Below, one piece after another: positions 7,662-13,350 of a stretch of DNA of 13,350 bases. The stretch is from positions 1 through 13,350 of the forward strand of contig JASAOO010002910.1 of assembly GCA_030849075.1 (NCBI GenBank). The letters run 5' to 3'. A model generated the notes under the pieces. It was given only the letters and a program-made list of their open reading frames with translations, was not told the DNA's origin and did no database searches. Origin of the DNA: Zelonia costaricensis. Its lineage: Eukaryota; Euglenozoa; Kinetoplastea; Trypanosomatida; Trypanosomatidae. Positions within the stretch are counted from its first letter, which is position 1, and each line of letters begins with the position of its first letter. Made by a program: the position numbers and the translations under genes.

Positions 7662-7737
7662 GCCTCCTTCACGTCTCTTCGCCTTTTTCTTTTTCTCTTC
7701 TTGTTTCTCTCAGTCAAGCTCTTGATTCTCTTTCGCA
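7662..7737 (+). promoter_or_regulatory. Strong acceptor-like polypyrimidine tract without a following gene
   Basis: A long C/T tract ends in two consecutive candidate acceptors, CTCAG (AG at 7710-7711) and TTCGCAG (AG at 7736-7737). It looks as good as the acceptor of gene 2. The first downstream ATG (7754) stops after four codons. It could give an alternative, very long leader for gene 2, or splice a short non-coding RNA. Confidence 0.35.
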
Positions 7738-7780
7738 GCCCACTCCCTCACTTATGTGTGTCACTTGAGGGCGTCTGCTT

Positions 7781-7844
7781 GTGTGTGTGCGTGTGTGTGC
7801 CTGTGTTGGTGTATGCGTGTGTGTGTCGGTGTATGCGTGTGTGT
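7781..7844 (+). repeat. GT-rich repeat with a 20-bp tandem duplication
   Basis: GT-rich sequence in which GGTGTATGCGTGTGTGT occurs at 7808-7824 and again at 7828-7844, a 20-base period. It looks like local slippage or duplication. Confidence 0.8.
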
Positions 7845-7861
7845 CAGGCACGCTCAGTTGT

Positions 7862-7931
7862 CCCTTTCTTGAACACCCTTCCCTTTCTCTTCTTAGTCTT
7901 TCACCCCCTCTGTACTTTTCTTTGACTTCAG
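7862..7931 (+). promoter_or_regulatory. Second acceptor-like polypyrimidine tract
   Basis: The C/T-rich tract ends at GACTTCAG, with the AG at 7930-7931. An internal TTAG interrupts it earlier (near 7896). Downstream, the ATG at 8054 is followed directly by TGA and the ATG at 8075 directly by TAA, so no reading frame follows at once. Confidence 0.25.
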
Positions 7932-7992
7932 CCTGGGCGACACCGCGGCCCCGCAAACGCGCCCATGCACAATCCAAAAGAGGCACACACGT

Positions 7993-8016
7993 ACACACAC
8001 ACACACACACACACAC
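7993..8016 (+). repeat. (AC)12 microsatellite
   Basis: A pure AC run whose sense is opposite to the GT block at 7781-7844. Confidence 0.95.
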
Positions 8017-8039
8017 GCCAACACATCCAAGTGCACCGA

Positions 8040-8235
8040 CGCGAGTGTGCCTAATGTGAAGCGTCGTGTGCAGATGTAATACCGAGAGGGATGCAACGAT
8101 GGAGAGGCAGTCGGCGGTGGTCGCCGCACACTGCTGTATCTGCCCGCCGCAGCGCTCATCAACCTTCTCGCACACCCAGCTGTTGGCCAGGCCACGCGGA
8201 GGAGGTTGTGCTGTGCCAGTCAGCGTATCCGTGTA
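8040..8235 (+). other. Non-repetitive island within the repeats
   Basis: About 200 bases of base-balanced sequence are flanked by an AC run (to 8016) and a GT run (from 8239). It is unlike its surroundings. The only longer ATG-initiated frame (8099-8518) runs through GT and CA repeats and does not look like a protein. It could be a remnant of a degenerate retroposon, a conserved UTR element or a small RNA; the sequence alone does not decide. Confidence 0.35.
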
Positions 8236-8238
8236 TGA

Positions 8239-8255
8239 GTGTGTGTGTGTGTGTG
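8239..8255 (+). repeat. (GT)8 microsatellite
   Basis: A short pure GT run at the right edge of the non-repetitive island. Confidence 0.9.
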
Positions 8256-8350
8256 GAATGCTAGCAGCGGAGCCGATCTTACTGCGTATCGCTCTGTTTA
8301 TCTCTCGCCTCGCTTTACCTGCTGCCTTCCCTTATACCTCGCTCACTTTC

Positions 8351-8434
8351 ACACACACACCCTCGACGCGATTGCCGCCTTCACTCACCGCGCTACACCC
8401 ACCTACGCACCCACACACACCCACACAAACACAC
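8351..8434 (+). repeat. CA-rich block
   Basis: A pure AC run at 8351-8360 and a looser CA-rich run at about 8407-8434. The sense is opposite to the GT run at 8239-8255. Confidence 0.75.
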
Positions 8435-8614
8435 GTCTGGCCCCTGTTCTTGCCCCTTCACCAAGAGTTCTACATCTCTGACTGCTCCACGCCGTGTTTG
8501 TGTGGTGCCTTGTATTGACCTCTGCGCCCCCCCACCCCTATTGCCTCACCTTCCCCCCGCTCTTGCGCTCTTTCTCTTCTCGTGCCGTATCCCGCCCTAT
8601 CCTCACCTCAGCAG

Positions 8615-8618
<4 letters not shown>

Positions 8619-8651
<33 letters not shown>
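8619..8651 (+). repeat. (GT)16 microsatellite
   Basis: The longest pure dinucleotide run in the window, about 33 bases. It lies within the open frame that extends upstream from gene 2, where it would encode alternating Val and Cys; that extension has no ATG and is not counted as coding. Confidence 0.95.
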
Positions 8652-8654
<3 letters not shown>

Positions 8655-8875
8655 CAACGCGAATAGAACCCATCAAACGGACCGAGTCCACGCTGGAGAG
8701 GCACACAACCTCTACGCATTCACAGACGTGCGACATCCTCGCTTCCACACGACGAACCTCACGCCACGCTAGGGCGGTCACAAGGACGGCAGCGGCATTG
8801 CGCCATCACACAACAGCCCTCGCGCTAATATCCTCTCTGCCTCACTCCCCCCCAAAAGTGGCGAGCTCCCACTGC

Positions 8876-8946
8876 CTACTTCGCTCCTTTCTTGTTGCTG
8901 CTTCCCCCCTTCCCTTTCGCGGTTTTCTTTTCGCTTTGCCTTGCAG
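8876..8946 (+). promoter_or_regulatory. Spliced-leader acceptor for gene 2
   Basis: A T/C-rich tract with runs such as TTTTCTTTTCGCTTTGCC ends in TTGCAG, with the AG at 8945-8946. It is the best acceptor in the window. It leaves a genomic leader of only 16 bases before the ATG at 8963, and that leader contains no ATG. Use of this site also fixes the start codon, because the open frame continues upstream without an ATG. Confidence 0.75.
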
Positions 8947-8962
8947 GTGCTCGGCCTCGAGG

Positions 8963-10165
8963 ATGATTCTAGAAGGGGCCCCAGTGACGGGGATGGCGTT
9001 GCTCATCTCCACCATCTCCGCCACGATGGTGCGCGGACACTTCACGAACTACCGCAACACGGCCTTCGCCGCGGGCACGGCTGCGAACCCGCTCACCACC
9101 CTCTCGCTCATCAAACGGCTGCTGTTGGAGAGCGTGCCGATCGGTCCGCTTGGCATCTCCGTCACGGACATATTCCTGGGCATCAACTTGCTGTATCAGT
9201 TCCGCACGCTGGAGCGGCACTGGGGCTCCAACTCCTTCCTGGCGTTCTTCCTGAGCTCCGCCATGCTCGGGGTTGGGGTCGTGCAGCTGCTTGTGACGGA
9301 GAGCGGCTCGAAGCAGCTGTCGGTGGACGCCGTCCGCATCTTGTCCGCCGCCGGCTCCCTCGTCCCCCTCGCGGCCCTGCTCGCACGGTACCTGCGCGAG
9401 GTGCCAACGCGGTCGACCTTTGCCGTGCGTATCCCCGGCACCGGCATTCAGATCTCCGAGAAGGCGCTGGTGATACTGCCGCTCCTGAAGCTGCTGCTCA
9501 GCCCGAGCACGCAGCTCGAGGCGCAGACCTTCCGCCGCGCCGCCGTCTTCGTGGACGTGGGGCTGTGGACGCGGCTGTGGTGCGCGCTGCTGGGCACCAT
9601 CTTCGCGATGATGTCGACCCGCTCCGCGATGATGCGGTGGTGGCTCTCTGTTTTTGCGCGGTTTGTATGCAACCCACTCCTGCGATTCCTGCGTCCGCTG
9701 ACGGATGTTCTTTTTGGACCTGCTTTCACCGTCGACCACGCCAAGCCGCGTGTCGCACGGCAGCAGCAGCAACAGCGCGGCAACAACTTCCGCATGGGCA
9801 CCGACAACGACTTCGTGGGCGGCGGCGGCGGCGGGGGTGCGGGCGGCGTGATGGACGGAGGCCGGTACATGGTGGAGAGTCTAACGGGTGGAGACGCGCT
9901 GCAGGAGGTGCGTGCCCGCATGCGCGCGCGTCGCCGCGGCGCACAGCAGCCACCGCAGCAGGCAGCAGCCGGGGTGCGGGGCGTGCAGGGCGGCGCGAGC
10001 GCCTCGCAGCGCCGCCGCAGCCCGCAGGAGGAGGCGGCACGCAGCAGCGCTGTTGCGACGGTGGAGGCGATTGGGTTGGGTGCCTCACGAGATGAGATAT
10101 GCGCTGCGCTGGACATGGCGGATGGCAATCTCGAGGTTGCCGTGCAGATTCTGCTGGGCAACTGA
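8963..10165 (+). CDS. UBAC2-like rhomboid-family membrane protein with C-terminal UBA domain (400 aa)
   Basis: The first in-frame ATG after the acceptor is at 8963, with A at -3; the stop is TGA at 10163-10165. The N-terminal 250 residues contain about five or six hydrophobic segments (roughly 8-24, 68-80, 91-112, 124-142, 168-182, 201-217). The segment FRTLERHWGS (80-89) followed by a hydrophobic helix resembles the conserved region of UBAC2 and related rhomboid-like proteins. I see no GxSG serine-protease motif, so it is probably a pseudoprotease, as UBAC2 is. A linker with five Gln (267-271), a Gly run (286-292) and Arg-rich stretches leads to a UBA domain at about 362-400 (VEAIGLGAS, then GNLEVAVQILLG). 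UBAC2-type proteins act in the ER membrane in ubiquitin-linked quality control; ER location and ubiquitin binding are inferred here. The fit in length and domain order is good. Confidence 0.9.
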   Translation: MILEGAPVTGMALLISTISATMVRGHFTNYRNTAFAAGTAANPLTTLSLIKRLLLESVPIGPLGISVTDIFLGINLLYQFRTLERHWGSNSFLAFFLSSAMLGVGVVQLLVTESGSKQLSVDAVRILSAAGSLVPLAALLARYLREVPTRSTFAVRIPGTGIQISEKALVILPLLKLLLSPSTQLEAQTFRRAAVFVDVGLWTRLWCALLGTIFAMMSTRSAMMRWWLSVFARFVCNPLLRFLRPLTDVLFGPAFTVDHAKPRVARQQQQQRGNNFRMGTDNDFVGGGGGGGAGGVMDGGRYMVESLTGGDALQEVRARMRARRRGAQQPPQQAAAGVRGVQGGASASQRRRSPQEEAARSSAVATVEAIGLGASRDEICAALDMADGNLEVAVQILLGN

Positions 10166-10172
10166 CGAGGGC

Positions 10173-10235
10173 GTGTGTGTGTGTGCGCTGCCATTCTGAG
10201 ACGGAGGTGATCAATATGGTTGTGTGTGTGTGTGT
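10173..10235 (+). repeat. Two short TG/GT runs directly after gene 2
   Basis: A GT run at 10173-10184 begins seven bases after the gene 2 stop codon, and a second run is at 10220-10235. They lie in the 3' UTR. Confidence 0.85.
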
Positions 10236-10263
10236 CTGTTGCCTATCGGTGGTCTGACCTCGC

Positions 10264-10297
10264 CCCTCCCTCCCTCCCTCACGCACGCACGCACGCA
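10264..10297 (+). repeat. CCCT and ACGC tetranucleotide repeats
   Basis: About four CCCT units are followed by four ACGC units. The last ACGCAT (10293-10298) pairs with ATGCGT (10304-10309) across a five-base loop. Confidence 0.8.
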
Positions 10298-10771
10298 TCG
10301 TGAATGCGTCAAAGGGGGTCGGGAGGCGATCGTGTCGCTGTCTACGTGCCTCTCCCGCTCCCTGAGGCCCGTGTGCTCTGTCCACTCCTCCAAAAAAAAA
10401 AAAGCAGAAGACGTGCGCGGTCCCTTTGCCCTGTGCCCGCAAAGGCACCGGTGGGCTCAACCTCGCTGTGACCCCACCGTGGCGTAGACACGGAAGAAGT
10501 AGGCCGTGATCGGGGAGCTGCCTGCTGGCGGTGGTGAGGGACTACCGATCGTACACGCGGGACTCGCATGTTCATCTCTGAAACCGTATGCCGCGCTGCG
10601 CAGACAACAACCGCACCCCCTGCTCCTCTCTCTCCCCCTTCACCTGCGTCGCGCTCCGCGTCACCTGTGCGATCCCGGGCTGCTTCCCCTCGATGCCGAG
10701 CACCCCCACGTGCGCGAGTCGCTGTGTGTGCGTTTGTGTCTGTCGGTCTGTTCGGCAACCGCCGCGCTCGC

Positions 10772-10808
10772 TCACCCCCTCCTTTCCGCCTGCACTCTTC
10801 CGGGGCAG
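10772..10808 (+). promoter_or_regulatory. Candidate spliced-leader acceptor for gene 3
   Basis: The C/T-rich stretch (CCCCCTCCTTTCCGCCTGC and on) ends at GGGGCAG, with the AG at 10807-10808. It gives a 184-base leader with no upstream ATG. A close alternative is the AG at 10830-10831. Confidence 0.5.
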
Positions 10809-10933
10809 TTCCGCATTAAGGAACTCGGCAGCCCCTCCTCCCGTCTTGCGACCTGCGGAGACGCGCGGCAGAGAAAAGAATAGGGGTCACCCTCCGCTTC
10901 TCACAGCCTCGCGTCTGCACGTGCGGTTGCCTC

Positions 10934-10970
10934 CACACACACACACACACACATACACACATACACACAC
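10934..10970 (+). repeat. CA-rich block in the gene 3 5' leader
   Basis: Ten pure CA units (10934-10953) are followed by two shorter runs separated by T. The block ends 22 bases before the gene 3 ATG. A complementary TG run lies in the 3' flank of the same gene. Confidence 0.95.
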
Positions 10971-10992
10971 CTACACCACCTAATACGCGAGC

Positions 10993-12810
10993 ATGGACGC
11001 TGCCATCACGCAGCTCCGCGTGTGCGTCGGGGAGCTGCTCGCGTATTACCCACACGTCCTGCGGAACGTCTTCGCCACGGAGGAGGCGTGCACGGACTCG
11101 CCGAGGACGACGCCAACAGCGCCGCTGCCGCAAGGGCAGGCACACGACGCATCGGTGCTAGCCGACGTCATCGAGGGCCTCTTGACGGAGCTTACCCGCG
11201 TCCTCTCTGTGGGCCTGTGCGACGGCGACCTGGGGCTGTGGTCGGTGCTGGAGCTGCTCGAGTGCGTCCCGGGCCGCATGCAGGCCGTGGCCGAGGCCAC
11301 CGCCACCGAGCAGAGCACTTCGACAGCAGCCTCGTCAGCGAAGACGGGCCACGCACTTCTACAGCAGCTTCAACGCTATCGGTTTGCCTCGCAGCTCGTT
11401 TACGTGGTGCGCTCCACCTTCCCGGCCGCCTCGCAGGCGCAGCGTGCCCGCGTTCTGCTGCGGCTCACCCTCAACCAAGGCTGCCTGCTCGCCGCACTGG
11501 AGCTGCTGCGACTGTGGTGTTGGTCGGAGCTGCAGATCTTTTACAAAGCTGGTGCCGCTGCACCGGGCACGTCGGCCACCGCGCTGCTCGTGCAGTCGAG
11601 CCGTGACAGTGACACGTGGAACTCGTTTATCGCTGCCGTCGCCCCCGTCGCCGGGCCGCCCGTGGCGGAGATCGCGGCGGGGTCGCCCAAAGTCTCAGCC
11701 CAGCCGTTCCACCTGCAGCTCCTCGTCGCGGGGCTGGACGACAACGTGGCCGCGTCACGGGCGTACTACGCGGCCGTGCAGGACTACGCAAACGGTAATC
11801 GAGCCGTGCGACCGTCGGCGCTCGCCTGCTACCGCGCGGCCCTGCGACAGCGCGCAAACTCGTCTGTGAAATCGAGGCAACACGCACCGCCTGCTGCTGC
11901 TGCTGCGCCGTCGTCGTCCCACAGCGGGGCTGAGGCACGCCCACCAGCCGAGCAGCTCGTGCTGCGTGTGGAGTCCCTGCCAGTGGGGGCGCGTGAGGGT
12001 CACACGCGGCGCACGGCGCCCAGTATGACGGCGACGGCGGCCGCGGTGTCCACCGTCGGGTCCACGACCCTGCGGGCCTCGCACCGCGGCCGCCGCTCGC
12101 AGTCTTCGGGCGGCGGCTCCTCCTCGGTGAGTGTCACGACCCAGTCCTCCCACGCCGTCACGCAGGCCTCCTCGTCGTCTCGGCGTCGGGAGTCGCCGTC
12201 GCCGCCGCCGCCGCCGAGCTCGCAGCCGCGGCGACATCGCCGCCACGGGGAAAAGAAAAAGCGCCATCGGCGCAGGGCAACGCCGCCGAGCAACCCTCCG
12301 CCGAGCGACCCTCCACCAGCGGCCGCTGCCGGGGATGTGGGTGATGGTGGCGTTGGCGGTGGTGGGGCTCACGACACGCGCGAGGCTGCCGCGCCCGCTG
12401 CCGCCGCAGCAGAGAACGAGGGAGCTGCGGCGACGCGTGCGGGGGCAGAGCCCCATGCGGCCCCTGCGTCCGCTCCGAAGATGCAGGAGACGGTACTGCG
12501 AGCCTCATCAACCGCAGAGCTCGCCGTTGCCGGTACTCGCGAGTCGCACATCGGCGTCCTCACACGCGCAGCTCCTGAGCTGCCGGCGCCGCAGCCGGCT
12601 GGGCTGTGCCTGGCTGTGGGCGACGGCGCGGCTCCCGGCGGTGGTGGGGCGGTATCGGCGGCCTCAGGCGAGTGGGCCGATGTTCGCCGGCGGTTGCGGC
12701 TCTGCTGGACCGCCGTCCTCGCCCACGCCGAGACCAAGGAGCGCGCGCGTCTGGCTGCGCACGACAAGGACGCCGCCCAGTCCGCGGCGCCGTGCTCCAG
12801 GGCGGGCTGA
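10993..12810 (+). CDS. RUN domain-containing protein (605 aa)
   Basis: The ATG at 10993 is in a good context (A at -3, G at +4) and is the first ATG after the likely acceptor; the stop is TGA at 12808-12810. Residues about 55-252 look like a RUN domain: LTRVLSVGLCDGDLGLWSVL (67-86), the hallmark helix RARVLLRLTLNQ (151-162) followed by a Leu-rich helix and FYKAG (183-187), and a last helix FHLQLLVAGLDDN (239-251). An insert rich in Ser, Thr and Ala (about 100-120) separates the first helices. RUN domains typically bind Rab or Rap family GTPases and act in vesicle transport and on the cytoskeleton, so a trafficking role is likely; the partner is unknown. The rest is low complexity, rich in Ala, Ser and Pro, with a Pro run (404-408) and a strongly basic cluster (413-428). 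A charged, probably helical segment closes the protein (560-592). No FYVE, PH or SH3 domain was seen. Confidence 0.88.
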   Translation: MDAAITQLRVCVGELLAYYPHVLRNVFATEEACTDSPRTTPTAPLPQGQAHDASVLADVIEGLLTELTRVLSVGLCDGDLGLWSVLELLECVPGRMQAVAEATATEQSTSTAASSAKTGHALLQQLQRYRFASQLVYVVRSTFPAASQAQRARVLLRLTLNQGCLLAALELLRLWCWSELQIFYKAGAAAPGTSATALLVQSSRDSDTWNSFIAAVAPVAGPPVAEIAAGSPKVSAQPFHLQLLVAGLDDNVAASRAYYAAVQDYANGNRAVRPSALACYRAALRQRANSSVKSRQHAPPAAAAAPSSSHSGAEARPPAEQLVLRVESLPVGAREGHTRRTAPSMTATAAAVSTVGSTTLRASHRGRRSQSSGGGSSSVSVTTQSSHAVTQASSSSRRRESPSPPPPPSSQPRRHRRHGEKKKRHRRRATPPSNPPPSDPPPAAAAGDVGDGGVGGGGAHDTREAAAPAAAAAENEGAAATRAGAEPHAAPASAPKMQETVLRASSTAELAVAGTRESHIGVLTRAAPELPAPQPAGLCLAVGDGAAPGGGGAVSAASGEWADVRRRLRLCWTAVLAHAETKERARLAAHDKDAAQSAAPCSRAG

Positions 12811-12835
12811 CTTGAAGTGGTACACGCAGCGCATC

Positions 12836-12860
12836 GTGTGTGTGTGTGTGTGTGTGTGTG
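12836..12860 (+). repeat. (GT)12 microsatellite in the gene 3 3' UTR
   Basis: A pure GT run 25 bases after the stop codon, complementary in sequence to the CA block in the leader of the same gene. Confidence 0.95.
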
Positions 12861-13094
12861 CTGCTTGTGATCGGCACCATGTGCGTGCTCTGCTGGGGAG
12901 CGGGAGAAAGCGCGGGAGGACGGGGGGGGGCAACGTGGCTGTGGTGCCGTAGATTAGACTGCGCGTGCGTCACAGCAGCGTAGGCCCGCGCAGCGCCATG
13001 TTGTGTAAGTCCCAATCCCGCTCCTTCCTTCCCTGGGTGTGCACGCTCTTCTCTGCTCGAAAGCTGCCGGCGATTCTGCTGTGCCTTTGTGCTT

Positions 13095-13131
13095 GTGTGT
13101 GCGTGTGTGTGTGTGTGCGTGTGTGTGTGTG
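13095..13131 (+). repeat. GT-rich microsatellite
   Basis: GT repeats interrupted by single C residues, in the downstream part of the 3' flank of gene 3. Confidence 0.9.
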
Positions 13132-13244
13132 CCGACACTACCGACATCGATTGCTGCACGTATGCGACCACTGGCGTGCCCCCCGTGCATGGCTAGCAGG
13201 CCGAGAGCCGAAGCGACGCCAGCCCAACCCACGCCACGGCGGCT

Positions 13245-13350
13245 TCCACCTCGCGCGCCCCCCGCCTGTTGCCCCCCTCGCCCTCCTCCTCCCTGAGTCT
13301 GTCATCATCTCTCTGCCCCCCCTTCCCTCCTCCCCTCCTCACCTGTGCGT
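13245..13350 (+). promoter_or_regulatory. Pyrimidine-rich end, possible acceptor tract for the next gene
   Basis: A long C/T-rich stretch with many C runs continues to the window edge. It could be the polypyrimidine tract of a following + strand gene, but no clear AG plus start codon is visible before the window ends. Confidence 0.3.

Larger units (their letters stand above)
5988..8945. other. Long intergenic region / gene 1 3' UTR
   Basis: About 3 kb lies between gene 1 and gene 2. The + strand is largely pyrimidine-rich, with alternating TG and CA blocks, T runs (for example 6836-6847) and an A12 run at 6584-6595. The longer open frames here translate mainly into repeat-derived His/Thr, Cys/Val, Phe and Pro runs, start mostly at non-ATG codons and show no domain, so I call no gene. 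A UAUUUAU element is at 6404-6410. Two stretches are not repeat-like and merit note: about 6113-6595 and 8040-8235. The expected content is the gene 1 3' UTR plus spacer, since trypanosomatid poly(A) sites are generally placed a few hundred bases upstream of the next splice acceptor. Confidence 0.7.
10166..10992. other. Gene 2 to gene 3 intergenic region
   Basis: It holds the 3' UTR of gene 2 and the leader of gene 3. In order there are TG runs at 10173-10184 and 10220-10235, CCCT and ACGC tetranucleotide repeats (about 10264-10297) with a 6-bp hairpin at 10293-10309, an A12 run at 10392-10403, non-repetitive sequence at 10404-10600, the polypyrimidine tract ending at 10808, and a CA block before gene 3. 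The open frames here lack domains and overlap repeats, so no additional gene is called. Confidence 0.75.
12811..13350. other. 3' flank of gene 3
   Basis: The non-coding tail has a (GT)n run starting 25 bases after the stop, a G9 run near 12922-12930, and a second GT-rich block at 13095-13131. A short non-repetitive GC-rich stretch (about 13140-13225) follows, then a pyrimidine-rich end from about 13245. No gene is seen on either strand. Confidence 0.75.

Noticed and set aside
7027..7725. A 232-codon + strand open frame in the gene 1 to gene 2 gap
   Set aside because: It starts at TTG, contains translated GT and CA repeats and poly-Phe/Ser runs, and has no recognisable domain.
8099..8518. A 139-codon ATG-initiated frame
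   Set aside because: It starts in non-repetitive sequence but runs through GT and CA microsatellites. There is no domain, and earlier ATGs followed directly by stops precede it.
8582..8962. N-terminal extension of gene 2
   Set aside because: The frame is open but has no ATG, translates a GT microsatellite as Val/Cys repeats and crosses the polypyrimidine tract and acceptor.
8941..10095. A 384-codon + strand frame overlapping gene 2
   Set aside because: It begins at a non-ATG codon within the splice-acceptor sequence. The alternative frame gives a coherent membrane and UBA protein.
1..13350. tRNA, rRNA, CRISPR arrays, transposase or integrase genes
   Set aside because: I looked for these on reading and saw no characteristic sequence; a computed search for tRNA and small nucleolar RNA was not possible.

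Overview
The window looks like nuclear DNA of a trypanosomatid of the Leishmania group. Three long, intronless, GC-rich reading frames lie on the same (+) strand. They are separated by long intergenic stretches that are pyrimidine-rich on the coding strand and full of (TG)n/(CA)n microsatellites. Each reading frame has an upstream polypyrimidine tract followed by an AG, as expected for spliced-leader trans-splicing of a polycistronic Pol II transcript. No bacterial-style ribosome sites, tRNA, rRNA or CRISPR was seen. The genus is inferred from composition and architecture; the species cannot be told.

Layout. Positions 1-2453 carry no convincing gene: a G-rich patch (105-180), GT-rich and pyrimidine-rich sequence, a non-repetitive GC-rich stretch (about 1690-2040), a perfect 12-bp hairpin (2022-2062), and a strong splice-acceptor candidate (AG at 2102-2103). 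Gene 1 (2454-5987) encodes a 1177-residue, mostly low-complexity protein of unknown function. A roughly 3-kb gap (5988-8962) holds alternating TG and CA blocks, several acceptor-like sites, a possible degenerate retroposon ending in A12, and one island of non-repetitive sequence. Gene 2 (8963-10165) encodes a 400-residue UBAC2-like protein: a rhomboid-like membrane domain, a linker, and a C-terminal ubiquitin-associated (UBA) domain. Gene 3 (10993-12810) encodes a 605-residue protein with an N-terminal RUN domain and a long disordered tail. Positions 12811-13350 are its 3' flank, ending in a pyrimidine-rich stretch that may serve the next gene.

How the genes relate. Trypanosomatid neighbours share transcription but usually not function, so co-location alone says little. 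Gene 2 suggests ER membrane and ubiquitin-linked quality control, and gene 3 suggests small-GTPase-linked membrane trafficking; both are family-level inferences. Regulation is expected to be post-transcriptional. The most notable sequence features are therefore in the untranslated regions: CA-rich 5' leaders and TG-rich 3' flanks, a hairpin touching the gene 1 acceptor tract, and two tiny upstream ORFs in one possible gene 1 leader.
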